From contig CAJXWZ010000035.1 in NCBI GenBank assembly GCA_913062815.1, positions 1 to 53,183 of the forward strand: DNA of 53,183 nucleotides. Direction: 5' to 3'. The notes beneath the pieces were generated by a model. That model ran no database searches, was not told the origin of the DNA, and saw only the letters and a program-made list of their open reading frames with translations. The first letter of the stretch is position 1, and every line of letters begins with the position of its first letter. The stretch is from an uncultured Colwellia sp. (GTDB taxonomy: Bacteria; Pseudomonadota; Gammaproteobacteria; Enterobacterales; Alteromonadaceae). Shown here piece by piece: positions 16,115 to 25,221 of the stretch. Both the position numbers and the translations under genes were made by a program.

Positions 16115-17686
16115 TTAAGTACCGCAAAAAGTTTGATAATATTTATCGCCATCTTCCGCTACATCTTGATATTCTTTTGTTGTATCAATCTCACGATATG
16201 GTGAGCGTAATACTTTTAGAAATGTTTCCACAATAACCCCTACTCTTTCACTTGCAGATTGTTGCAAAGAATCATCGGCGATCACGTTTTCACACTGAGT
16301 AAGAATATTTTCTACATGGTGATTTCTAGGTATCACAATAGGATTACTCTTATTCATTATTGTGCTAGCTACTTCAGCGTATACTTTCTTAGTAGCGTTA
16401 TGTTCCTGCTTAAGTGCTTTTAACCACCCTTCATACCACTGACCGAGCTCTTTTCTTAATTCATCAGCTATCATTGGATTAAATAGTGACTGCGTAAGAC
16501 GATAGAATGTTTGCGTGTAATCTAATCCTTGCTTTTGCATGATTTCAAGTAGCACATCAATTAAAGCAATATTGGTATTATTAACATCAACTACACCAAG
16601 CTTACCTGCATACATAGCATAATATGCTTGGTTAAATTTATCATTGAATTGATGAATGACAAATTCTAGTTTAGTTAACGCTTGCTGTTGTAGTGCCTCT
16701 TCATCACTTTGATTTTCATCCGATTCAATCGAATGATTAATGAGTAAGGGCAATAAACTATCCGCTAACCTTGCCATATTCCACTGGGCAATTTTCCCTT
16801 GATTGCCAAAGGCATAACGACCATATTCATCAATTGAGCTAAACACTGCTTTTTCATCATAACTCCCCATCATGGCACAGGGACCAAAATCTATGGTTTC
16901 CCCGCAAATTGCAGTATTGTCTGTATTCATCACGCCATGAATAAAGCCTATGCGTAACCATTCAATAATTAAGCTAATTTGCTTGTCCAATGTTTTCTCA
17001 AGAAACAAAAGAATTCGTTGCTCTTGGCACTCATTGGCATTTTCAATTTCAGGAAAGTGCCGGTCAATACTGTAATCAAGTAAAGATGCTAAAGACGTTA
17101 GATCCCGTCTCACAGCAAAATATTGGAAGGTACCAACGCGAATATGACTTGCTGCTACGCGAGAAACTACAGCGCCAGCTTTGGCTGTACCACGGTTAAT
17201 CACCTCTCCAGTACTCACTACAGCTAAGCATCGTGCAGTAGGCGTACCTAATGCATAGAGCGCTTCACTCATAATATATTCGCGCAATGCGGGTGCTAAT
17301 GCGCATTTACCATCGCCTCGCCTTGAAAAGGCGGTTTGACCCGACCCTTTTAGTTGAATATCTCGACGAACATTGTTTACATCTAGCACTTCTCCCAGCA
17401 AGTGCGCTCTACCATCACCTAACTGCGGGTTAAAATGACCGAACTGGTGCCCTGAATAAGCCAAAGCAATTGACTGTGAACCTGTAAGTACCTTACTGCC
17501 AGAGAAATATTGAGCCAACAGGTTATGATTATCTTGCAAAGAGCTACTAATATGCAAATTGTTTGCTAATTCACTATTCCACAACAACAGCGCAGGTTTA
17601 CTCACCTTTTGCGGTAAAGCCCGTTGAAAGAATTTATCACCTAAATGAATATAGGAATTATCAAATTTAAACAAACGCTTTCTCAC
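16115..17686 (-). CDS. selO: Protein adenylyltransferase SelO (YdiU family)
   Basis: SelO is a kinase-fold enzyme that transfers AMP from ATP to Ser, Thr or Tyr of target proteins and is tied to redox stress. Visible family motifs are YSGHQFGHFNPQLGDGRAHLLGE, LKGSGQTAFSRRGDGKCAL, VVSRVAASHIRVGTFQYFA and HGVMNTDNTAICGETIDFGPCAMM, the last with the metal-binding Asn and Asp residues. It is 523 aa, longer than the E. coli protein (about 480). The C-terminus QTFCGT keeps a Cys near the position where eukaryotic SelO has selenocysteine. It is transcribed convergently to the sigma/DUF3379 pair and lies upstream of nothing obvious in pathway terms. Confidence 0.92.
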   Translation of the reverse strand: MRKRLFKFDNSYIHLGDKFFQRALPQKVSKPALLLWNSELANNLHISSSLQDNHNLLAQYFSGSKVLTGSQSIALAYSGHQFGHFNPQLGDGRAHLLGEVLDVNNVRRDIQLKGSGQTAFSRRGDGKCALAPALREYIMSEALYALGTPTARCLAVVSTGEVINRGTAKAGAVVSRVAASHIRVGTFQYFAVRRDLTSLASLLDYSIDRHFPEIENANECQEQRILLFLEKTLDKQISLIIEWLRIGFIHGVMNTDNTAICGETIDFGPCAMMGSYDEKAVFSSIDEYGRYAFGNQGKIAQWNMARLADSLLPLLINHSIESDENQSDEEALQQQALTKLEFVIHQFNDKFNQAYYAMYAGKLGVVDVNNTNIALIDVLLEIMQKQGLDYTQTFYRLTQSLFNPMIADELRKELGQWYEGWLKALKQEHNATKKVYAEVASTIMNKSNPIVIPRNHHVENILTQCENVIADDSLQQSASERVGVIVETFLKVLRSPYREIDTTKEYQDVAEDGDKYYQTFCGT

Positions 17687-17735
17687 TTTTAAAAATACAT
17701 TGTTATCGAATCTGCTGGTTCTATTTGCTCAAAAC

Positions 17736-19223
17736 TTAAGTATGATGACTTAACATCTCATCGTGTTTAGCTAGAATATCGGCATCATCTTGAGGTGATA
17801 AATTGCTCACTATATAGATAACTAAAGTACATAAAATAAAGCCCGGTACGATTTCATACATTTGCGAACTTAAAGATTGACCATTAATGGTAATAGGTGC
17901 ATAAATCCAAAAAAGCACTGTTGCTGCACCAGTAATCATACCGGCTAATGCGCCATTTCGTGTCATCTTCTGCCAATATAAACAGCCTATAACCACAGGT
18001 CCAAACGCGGCACCAAAACCTGCCCATGCATTACTGACTAAGGACAAAATTGATGAGTCACGATCATAAGCCAAATAGATTGCAACCAAGGCAACGATAA
18101 AGACTGAAATTCGGCCCACAAGTACCTGCTGTTTATCTGTAGCTTCTCGGTGTAAGAAGGTTTTATAGAAGTCTTCAGTCAATGAACTTGAAGTAACTAA
18201 TAACTGTGAAGAAATGGTACTCATTATTGCTGCTAGAATAGCTGCTAATAAAAACCCTGCGATTAATGGGTTAAATAGAATCTGCGATAGTAAAATGAAA
18301 ATAGTTTCCGCATCATCAAGTTTCATTCCAGTTTTGGCAACATAAGCAATACCAGCAAAGCCGGTAGCCATTGCACCTATAATGGCAACTATCATCCAAC
18401 TCATGCCAATTCTACGAGCTGTTGGCATATCTTTCACACTTCTTATCGCCATAAATCGTACGATAATATGCGGTTGTCCAAAGTATCCTAATCCCCAGGC
18501 CATCGCAGATAAAATACTAATAATACTGACACCACTAAATATATCTAATAACTCAGGATTAATATTGCTAACGCTGGCTTGTACTTCACTTATGCCGCCT
18601 ACCTCGTTAATAGCAACAACAGGCACTAAAACTAAGGCGATGAACATGATACAACCCTGTACGAAGTCAGTTAAACTAACCGCTAAAAAGCCACCGAATA
18701 ATGTATAAGCGACAACCACACCAGCAGTAACATACAAGCCTACTTCATAGTTTAAGCCAAACGAGCTTTCAAATAATTTGCCCCCTGCAACAATACCACT
18801 GGATGTATACAGGGTAAAAAACACCACTATCACTACTGAAGAAACAATTCTTAGCATATGTGAATTATCTTTAAACCGGTTTTCGAAAAAATCAGGTAAG
18901 GTTATTGAGTCATTAGCAATCTCGGTATAGGTTCTGAGACGAGGTGCAACAATCAAGTAATTTAAAAAAGCGCCGATAACTAAGCCGATTGCAATCCACA
19001 AACTACTCATGCCTGAAATATACATAGCACCTGGTAAGCCCATTAACATCCAACCACTCATGTCAGATGCACCAGCAGAAAGCGCAGCAACACTGGGACT
19101 CAAACTTCGACCACCCAACATGTAACCAGAAACGTCACTAGTGGATTTTTTAAAAGCGTATAAACCGATGGCTAGCATAACCACAAAATATAATGCTAAG
19201 GAAACTAATGTACCAAATTCCAA
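17736..19223 (-). CDS. putP: Sodium/proline symporter PutP
   Basis: This is an inner-membrane sodium:solute symporter (SSS family) of 495 aa with about 13 helices. LGGRSLSPSVAALSAGASDMSGWMLMGLPGAMY is characteristic of PutP, as are WGLGYFGQPHIIVRFMAI and SSQLLVTSSSLTEDFY. The start is TTG at 19223 with an AGGGGA site five bases upstream. No ATG fits better. Its role would be proline uptake as nutrient or osmoprotectant. No putA is present in the window. The stop is followed after 49 bases by selO in the same direction. Confidence 0.9.
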   Translation of the reverse strand: MEFGTLVSLALYFVVMLAIGLYAFKKSTSDVSGYMLGGRSLSPSVAALSAGASDMSGWMLMGLPGAMYISGMSSLWIAIGLVIGAFLNYLIVAPRLRTYTEIANDSITLPDFFENRFKDNSHMLRIVSSVVIVVFFTLYTSSGIVAGGKLFESSFGLNYEVGLYVTAGVVVAYTLFGGFLAVSLTDFVQGCIMFIALVLVPVVAINEVGGISEVQASVSNINPELLDIFSGVSIISILSAMAWGLGYFGQPHIIVRFMAIRSVKDMPTARRIGMSWMIVAIIGAMATGFAGIAYVAKTGMKLDDAETIFILLSQILFNPLIAGFLLAAILAAIMSTISSQLLVTSSSLTEDFYKTFLHREATDKQQVLVGRISVFIVALVAIYLAYDRDSSILSLVSNAWAGFGAAFGPVVIGCLYWQKMTRNGALAGMITGAATVLFWIYAPITINGQSLSSQMYEIVPGFILCTLVIYIVSNLSPQDDADILAKHDEMLSHHT

Positions 19224-19446
19224 TGTCTTCCCCTTAAATTCTTATTATTATAACTAAAAAAACACACTGCTACGCTACCAAGAAAGCTTGTAAAGATAAA
19301 GCTTAACTACAAAATATTTCGTACAAAAAACCACATCAAATAAACAACAAATTTTAACTAATAAATTCCTTAGCAATCTTGCATCTTCAAGCAGAACAGG
19401 TATATTTATTAGTAATTGTTTTTATTAAAAAGATATTGTTCAAACT

Positions 19447-20667
19447 ATGTACTTTTACGCTGCTAGACAACCTATTTTAGATGCAAACAAAAATCTATAT
19501 GCTTATGAGTTATTGTTTAGAGATAGTATAGATAATGTTTTTCCTGACATAGATGGCGATGAAGCAACTACTAAAATGATCGAAGCCAGTAAATTCAATA
19601 TGGGCATAAGTGAATTCACCAGTAGTAAACCTGCATTTATCAACTTCACTCTGGAGACCTTATCGCAAGGTTATCCTGAAATGTTAACCAATGAAGAAGT
19701 TGTAGTGGAAATTTTAGAGACAATAAAACCAGGTAAAAAATTATTAAATCTATGTAAAGACTTACATGCTAAAGGCTATACCATTGCATTAGATGACTAC
19801 GAACACCAAGCGGTTTGGTCACACTTTTACCCTTTTATAAAAATTATCAAAGTCGATATTCAAGAAACTCAATTTGATGAAGTAAAACATATAATTGCAG
19901 CAATAAAAGAGCATCCTCACATCGAATTATTGGCTGAAAAAGTTGAAACCTATCAAGAATATGAACAAGCTAAACAGCTTGGTTTTAAATATTTCCAAGG
20001 ATTCTTTTTTGCTAAACCCGAAATGGTTAAAACTAAAAATTTATCGCCATCCCAGCTTGCTATGGCGGAATTATTATATGAAACATCGAAGCCTGAACTG
20101 GATCTAGCAAATATTACCAGCGTGTTTGAACGTGATGTTTCTTTATCTTATAAACTATTGAGATATGCAAACTCTGCTATTTTTAAACGTCGTAGTGAAG
20201 TATCTACCATTAAACAAGCCTTGGTTATTTTAGGCTCAAGTGAGCTTAAGCGTTTTCTTGGATTAATGTTTGCGATTACCGCTAATCCAGATAAGCCCTC
20301 TGAATTGATCAAACTGGCTATGACGCGAGCCAAATTTTGTGAGTTGGTTGCAAAAGATATGTCGTCACAACTCGATGACTCTATCGCTTTTTTAACTGGC
20401 TTATTATCGATGATAGACGCCATTTTAGATGAAAAACTTGAGGTGATTTTAGCAAAATTGCCTTTAGCTGCTGACATAAAAGAGCCATTATTGACCCGAA
20501 AGGGACTTATGGCTGCTGTGATAAAGCTAGTAGAGTTTATTGAGCATGCTCAATGGGACAAAACCAATATTGTTATGGAAAAACTCAAGCTCGATAAAGA
20601 AGAAGCGGTAAAACACTATAACGAAGCACTAGCTTGGGCAGATGAACAAAGTCAATTAGCTGGCTAA
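19447..20667 (+). CDS. EAL-HDOD signalling protein with degenerate EAL domain
   Basis: The N-terminal 200 residues form a YuxH-type EAL-like domain and residues about 200-400 an HDOD domain (SVFERDVSLSYKLLRYANSAIF, VSTIKQALVILG). The EAL catalytic set is degraded. The EAL motif reads YELL, DDFG is DDYE, and the VAEGVE equivalent is LAEKVE. Phosphodiesterase activity is therefore unlikely, and the domain is more likely a binding or scaffold module. Relatives such as Vibrio CdgJ affect motility and biofilm formation. It is monocistronic, with weak ribosome-site signals (AAAGAT) and a hairpin after the stop. The 223-bp gap upstream of it shows nothing I can identify. Confidence 0.88.
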   Translation: MYFYAARQPILDANKNLYAYELLFRDSIDNVFPDIDGDEATTKMIEASKFNMGISEFTSSKPAFINFTLETLSQGYPEMLTNEEVVVEILETIKPGKKLLNLCKDLHAKGYTIALDDYEHQAVWSHFYPFIKIIKVDIQETQFDEVKHIIAAIKEHPHIELLAEKVETYQEYEQAKQLGFKYFQGFFFAKPEMVKTKNLSPSQLAMAELLYETSKPELDLANITSVFERDVSLSYKLLRYANSAIFKRRSEVSTIKQALVILGSSELKRFLGLMFAITANPDKPSELIKLAMTRAKFCELVAKDMSSQLDDSIAFLTGLLSMIDAILDEKLEVILAKLPLAADIKEPLLTRKGLMAAVIKLVEFIEHAQWDKTNIVMEKLKLDKEEAVKHYNEALAWADEQSQLAG

Positions 20668-20686
20668 CTCATCATTATATAATAAA

Positions 20687-20720
20687 AAACGAATACTCCT
20701 ATTCATAGAAATATTCGTTT
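20687..20720. terminator. Hairpin terminator between EAL-HDOD gene and galE
   Basis: AAACGAATA pairs with TATTCGTTT around a 16-base loop, 19 bases after the plus-strand stop and 30 bases beyond the galE stop. Flanking A and T runs (AATAAAAAAC) allow function on the minus strand as well. Confidence 0.6.
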
Positions 20721-20750
20721 AAGTTAAAAGCTAAAATAATTTGCAGTCGT

Positions 20751-21761
20751 TTAAAATCCTTCTGGATTTTCTGATTGCCAGCGCCAAGTATCGCTAATCA
20801 TAGTATGTAAATTTCTACTTGCCTGCCAATCAAGTAGATTATTGGCTAAGTCGGCATTCGCATATACCGTGGCTAAATCCCCGGCTCTTCTTGGTACAAC
20901 TTGGTATGGAATATCTTGGCCACTAATATCTTTAAACGTGTTAACAATCTCTAGTACCGAAGTACCATTGCCTGTGCCCAAATTAATTGCTTGGCAACCT
21001 GATATTTTATCTAGATTTTGCAGTGCTTTAACATGCCCTTGAGCTAAATCAACCACATGAATATAGTCACGCACACCTGTGCCATCTTTAGTATCGTAAT
21101 CATCACCAAACACTTGCAATTGCGCTAATCTACCAACAGCAACTTGCGCAACATAAGGTAATAAATTATTGGGGATGCCATTTGGGTTTTCGCCAATTAA
21201 GCCAGAATCATGAGCGCCAATCGGGTTAAAATAACGTAGACAAGCAATTGTCCAATCACTGTCACTTTTCGCCAGATCAAATAAAATATGTTCAACCATT
21301 AACTTGGTTTGACCGTATGGGTTAGTTGCAGAAGTAGGCATTGTTTCGTCAAGAGGGGAAACATTATCACCATAAACGGTAGCGGAAGAACTAAAGACAA
21401 GCTTTTTAACGTTATGTTTTGACATAACTTTCAGCAATATGACCGTACCTGAGACATTGTTATGATAATAACTCAGCGGCTTCTCATTCGACTCACCTAC
21501 TGCTTTATGACCGGCAAAATGAATAACAGCCTCAATATTATGCTGTACAAAAATCGCATCCATGGCGTCGAAATCGCAAACATCCGCTTTAACAAAGGTA
21601 ACCGACTTTTGAGTGATTTTTTTTATTCTGTCTAGTACTTTAGTTGAAGAGTTAGATAGGTCATCAACAATGACAATATCTTGTTCATCAGTTAAAGTCA
21701 GCAACTCTACGACGGTATGACTTCCAATATAGCCAGTGCCACCGGTTATTAATAAACTCAT
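20751..21761 (-). CDS. galE: UDP-glucose 4-epimerase GalE
   Basis: This short-chain dehydrogenase family enzyme interconverts UDP-glucose and UDP-galactose. The NAD motif is ITGGTGYIGSHT at the N-terminus. The catalytic SSSATVYG and Y149-x3-K153 (NPYGQTKLMVE) are present, with substrate motifs LRYFNPIGAH and GVRDYIHVVDLAQGH. The length of 336 aa is typical. An AGGGGA ribosome site precedes the ATG. It is the last gene of the minus-strand run that starts at cysD, 65 bases after the DHH gene, so it may be co-transcribed. It could supply sugar nucleotides for sulfated or other surface polysaccharide, but that link is inference. Confidence 0.93.
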   Translation of the reverse strand: MSLLITGGTGYIGSHTVVELLTLTDEQDIVIVDDLSNSSTKVLDRIKKITQKSVTFVKADVCDFDAMDAIFVQHNIEAVIHFAGHKAVGESNEKPLSYYHNNVSGTVILLKVMSKHNVKKLVFSSSATVYGDNVSPLDETMPTSATNPYGQTKLMVEHILFDLAKSDSDWTIACLRYFNPIGAHDSGLIGENPNGIPNNLLPYVAQVAVGRLAQLQVFGDDYDTKDGTGVRDYIHVVDLAQGHVKALQNLDKISGCQAINLGTGNGTSVLEIVNTFKDISGQDIPYQVVPRRAGDLATVYANADLANNLLDWQASRNLHTMISDTWRWQSENPEGF

Positions 21762-21826
21762 ACTTTTCCCCTACATTAATTCTACTAGCTGTCATCTTTT
21801 ATAAATTAACTATCAAAAAAATAACC

Positions 21827-22810
21827 TTATGAGTAATATTTTGCCACGCTATCAAAAAAATCACCAAGCATTTCTACAGGTAAAGCATTGACGCCTGCTG
21901 CCGCTGCTCTGCCACCTCCCGTTGGAAAGCTTGCACAAATATCGCCCGCCCCCTGCTTGTTGTTTAATGGCGCTCTCAAGCTAATGGTATAAGTTTTATC
22001 CGTATTTATGTCCGCGTTATTTAAGGTAACTACAATATGGGCCTTATCTGGAGAGGCGTTGGCTAATTCGTTGCCAAAAACGCCACTGACACGTCTTGCC
22101 CATGGTTCATCCGCTAACTGCACCGCGGTTAACTGTTCATTCTCAAGTAATACCATAGAGCCTTTAGCTTTAGCCATATCGGCCAAATATGCTTTTTTCA
22201 GTTGATGATAAACAGAGCCAGTTTCGTTAATTAAATCAAAAGGGTTTGGATATTCCAATAATTTTTTGAATAATTGAGCAGGATGAAAATGTAAATCATC
22301 AACGCTACCGCCGTAACCATTGTAATTAATGTAAATCCCCAACTCTTTTAATAACAATTGTTGCTCTTTTGATAAACAAACTTCTTCTGACAAAGATTGC
22401 GCTGAAGCCTGCATATTGTCACCGAAAGCTGCAGTAACCGCCCAATTCACAAATTCGTTGTTAAGATGCTTATTCACTAATAAGCTGGTACAGGTATTGG
22501 CGTCAGTATCAATTAAGCTGGTTAGGTGAGTTGATTTAGGTATGTCACCGGCTCTATGGTGATCAACGTAAAAAACGGGAATTTCTCTTGCAAGTAAATT
22601 AGCCAGAGCCGTACTGTTTTTTTCCATTGATATGTCTAGCACGACCACAGAAGTGGCTTGATTGATCTCGACTTGCGCAAGTAAACTAATATCACGTTTA
22701 ACGCCTGTAACCAGCGTGACCTCACTCGGTTGAGGGGTATTATGAGAAAGGCGAAGTTGCAATAAAGCTATAATGCCGTCTGCATCACCGTTAAAAACAT
22801 CAAAATGCAT
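21827..22810 (-). CDS. DHH-type phosphoesterase-like protein
   Basis: The 327-aa protein starts MHFDVFNGDADGIIALLQLRL, a variant of DHH motif I with a DxD pair. VVVLDIS (motif II), YVDHHRAG (the DHH motif) and LIDTDANTCTSLLV (motif IV) follow, and near the end GAGDICASFPTGGGRAAAAG recalls the DHHA1 substrate-binding loop. By family it would be a metal-dependent phosphoesterase. Its place four bases after cysC suggests a role in the sulfate pathway, such as removing 3'-phosphoadenosine 5'-phosphate. That role is my inference, and no experimental member is known to me for this subgroup. A ribosome site (AAAGG) lies inside the end of cysC. Confidence 0.75.
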   Translation of the reverse strand: MHFDVFNGDADGIIALLQLRLSHNTPQPSEVTLVTGVKRDISLLAQVEINQATSVVVLDISMEKNSTALANLLAREIPVFYVDHHRAGDIPKSTHLTSLIDTDANTCTSLLVNKHLNNEFVNWAVTAAFGDNMQASAQSLSEEVCLSKEQQLLLKELGIYINYNGYGGSVDDLHFHPAQLFKKLLEYPNPFDLINETGSVYHQLKKAYLADMAKAKGSMVLLENEQLTAVQLADEPWARRVSGVFGNELANASPDKAHIVVTLNNADINTDKTYTISLRAPLNNKQGAGDICASFPTGGGRAAAAGVNALPVEMLGDFFDSVAKYYS

Positions 22811-22814
22811 CTGA

Positions 22815-23429
22815 TTAGCCTTTATTAGTGATTGAAATAAAACCTTGTGCAGCCAAATAGTTAACTATCTGTTGCGCACACTCTTGTATTGATTGCTCAG
22901 CCGTTTCAACATGAATTTCTGGCTTTGTAGGGACGTCATAACTTGAGTCAATACCAGTAAAATCTTTTATTTCACCCGCTCGAGCCTTTTTATACAGCCC
23001 TTTTGGATCCCGTTGCTCACAAATACTGATGGGTGTATCGATATAAACTTCAATGAATTCACCTTGGCACAGTTTTGCTCTTGCACTTGCTCTGTCTTGT
23101 TCAAAGGGCGAAATAAAAGCCGTTGAGACGATTAACCCTGCATCTAAAAATAATTTAGAAACTTCACTGATACGACGAATATTTTCAATACGCTCATCAT
23201 CAGTAAAACCAAGATCGCCATTTAAGCCGTGACGAACGTTATCACCGTCAAGTAAATAACTGTGACAACCTAATTCAAATAACAAGGCGTCTACCGCATT
23301 AGCAACGGTAGACTTACCTGAGCCACTTAAACCGGTATACCACAATAAGCAGGGCTTTTGGTCTTTTATACTAGCACGCTGCGCTTTGGAAATATGTTGT
23401 TCGTGCCAAACAGTATTTTCTGTTTTCAT
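22815..23429 (-). CDS. cysC: Adenylyl-sulfate kinase CysC
   Basis: CysC phosphorylates adenosine 5'-phosphosulfate (APS) to PAPS with ATP. Walker A is GLSGSGKSTVANAV, followed by LLDGDNVRHGLNGDLGFTDDER and the lid/substrate segment FIEVYIDTPISICEQRDPKGLYKKARAGEIKDFTGIDSSYD. The length of 204 aa is normal. In this cluster it acts after CysD and CysN. The gene is separated from CysN by the SLC13 carrier gene. No cysH, cysI or cysJ is in the window, so the reduction steps must be encoded elsewhere. Confidence 0.95.
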   Translation of the reverse strand: MKTENTVWHEQHISKAQRASIKDQKPCLLWYTGLSGSGKSTVANAVDALLFELGCHSYLLDGDNVRHGLNGDLGFTDDERIENIRRISEVSKLFLDAGLIVSTAFISPFEQDRASARAKLCQGEFIEVYIDTPISICEQRDPKGLYKKARAGEIKDFTGIDSSYDVPTKPEIHVETAEQSIQECAQQIVNYLAAQGFISITNKG

Positions 23430-23472
23430 TTTTTACTCTTAAATTTTATTAGGTATTATTGTATCGGTTTAA

Positions 23473-25200
23473 TCAAAAAGGAAAAACCAGTGGGATCATT
23501 AGCATCACCGTAACGCTATAAACAATAGATACAGGTAAGCCAAACTTTACAAAATCAGTTAATTTATAATTACCCGCATTGTATACCATTACATTAGTTT
23601 GGTAGCCATAAGGGCTTATAAATGAACCGCTTGCAGCAAAGGCAACTGCCATAACAAAGGGAATTGGATTTACTCCTAAACCTAATGCAATGTTATATGC
23701 AATTGGAAAAGTGAGCGCTGCCGCTGCGCTGTTAGTAATCAACTCAGTCATTAACAAGGTTAAAATAAAAATGGCAATAAATGCTAAATAGACACTACGG
23801 CCATCTAGGAGCTGCTCAATGCTGTCAGCGATCATTGTGGCAAGCCCGGTATTCTCTACCCCTGTTGCTAATGTCAGCGCGCCGAGCACTATCATCCAAA
23901 TTTCTAATGGGAAGCGGCGTTTGATTTCATTTACCGTTAATGCACCACTGAAAATGAGCGCAGCTACATAAATAAATAAACAACTAAGTAAAGGGATAGG
24001 CGACAAAACTGACACCGAAATAGCGAGCATAAAGCCCCAAATTGTGCCTTGATCACGCCAACCACTGAGCATATTAATGGCTTGGTGACCGGATAATATA
24101 TAAAAGTTTTTAGACAAATTAGTTCGGCTAGCGAAATCTTGCCCTACAGCCAGTACTAAAAAATCCCCCGATTGCAGTACAATATCCCCTAATTTACCTG
24201 ACAATGCACAGCCCTCACGGCGAACCGCAACCACGGCAGCATCAAACCTAGCGCGAAAACCTGCTTTCTTTAAGGTTTTTCCCGCGATAGCTGAATCTGT
24301 TTTAATAAGTACTTCGGTTAAATTATCACGCAATAGATCATCTTGTTCGGCAAAAAGTGTTAAACCATCAAATTGCTGCAAAGTGAGTACTTTGGAAATT
24401 TCACCACTAAAAATAAGCTTATCACCGGCTTGTAAACTTTCTTCTGGTGTGACCGGAGAAATTAAACGACCATGGCGTACGATTTCAACTAGAAACAGTG
24501 CATCTAAATTTCTTAAACCATTTTCTTCAATGCTTTTATTAATTAACTTAGAATCAGGGATAACTTCAGCTTCAAGTAGATAATCTTGTGTAGATAATTC
24601 CCCTTGAGAGAGATTAGGTAAAGTTCGAGCGCGGAGTATGACTATTAACAAACAAAACAGTAACGCCACTAAACCGATAGTAGTGAAATCAAAAAAATTG
24701 AAGCTTGCTGCTCCCTGCTTGAGCAGTAAGCTATTAACAATTAGGTTAGTAGAGGTACCCACCAAAGTTAAGGTACCACCTAAAATAGCGGCGTAAGATA
24801 AGGGTAATAGCAGTTTACCAGCATTGATTAACTTATTATTTTTAACACTATTAATAAGTGTTGCCACCACAGCAGTATTACTCATTAAGGCGGAAGCGAA
24901 GGCAGTGCCAATAAAAAGTCTTACCATAGACTTTATTTTTGAGCCGTTAAAAACACTATTACTTAAACGGCGCAAAATACTGGTGCGCTCAAATGAAAAT
25001 GAACAGATCACTAACAAAATTAAGGTGACTAAACCTGGGTTTACCGCATTGGCGAGAATATCGTCAACACTGACAAAAGTTAATGCTAAACAGACAAGAA
25101 TAGTAACGGAAAAAACCCGTTCAGGGGCTCGTTGATATTTAAGCAGGCCAACAAAAGTGGCGATAAAAACCGCTATCATCGACCACTGTTGTATTGTCAT
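23473..25200 (-). CDS. SLC13/DASS-family carrier with two RCK_C domains, probable sulfate transporter
   Basis: This 575-aa inner-membrane carrier shows the two DASS hairpin signatures, MSNTAVVATLI with GTSTNLIVNSLL in the first half and LITNSAAAALTFPIAYNIA with SGSFISPYGYQTNVM in the second. About ten or more helices flank a central cytoplasmic insert (residues about 205-370). That insert holds two TrkA-C/RCK_C domains (LRNLDALFLVEIVRHGRLISPV and KAGFRARFDAAVVAVRREG). Such RCK-bearing carriers include known sulfate permeases. Its position between cysN and cysC, 21 bases after cysN, strongly suggests sulfate uptake feeding the pathway. Substrate and coupling ion are not proven by sequence. Confidence 0.85.
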   Translation of the reverse strand: MTIQQWSMIAVFIATFVGLLKYQRAPERVFSVTILVCLALTFVSVDDILANAVNPGLVTLILLVICSFSFERTSILRRLSNSVFNGSKIKSMVRLFIGTAFASALMSNTAVVATLINSVKNNKLINAGKLLLPLSYAAILGGTLTLVGTSTNLIVNSLLLKQGAASFNFFDFTTIGLVALLFCLLIVILRARTLPNLSQGELSTQDYLLEAEVIPDSKLINKSIEENGLRNLDALFLVEIVRHGRLISPVTPEESLQAGDKLIFSGEISKVLTLQQFDGLTLFAEQDDLLRDNLTEVLIKTDSAIAGKTLKKAGFRARFDAAVVAVRREGCALSGKLGDIVLQSGDFLVLAVGQDFASRTNLSKNFYILSGHQAINMLSGWRDQGTIWGFMLAISVSVLSPIPLLSCLFIYVAALIFSGALTVNEIKRRFPLEIWMIVLGALTLATGVENTGLATMIADSIEQLLDGRSVYLAFIAIFILTLLMTELITNSAAAALTFPIAYNIALGLGVNPIPFVMAVAFAASGSFISPYGYQTNVMVYNAGNYKLTDFVKFGLPVSIVYSVTVMLMIPLVFPF

Positions 25201-25221
25201 TATTATCCTAAATATTATCCA

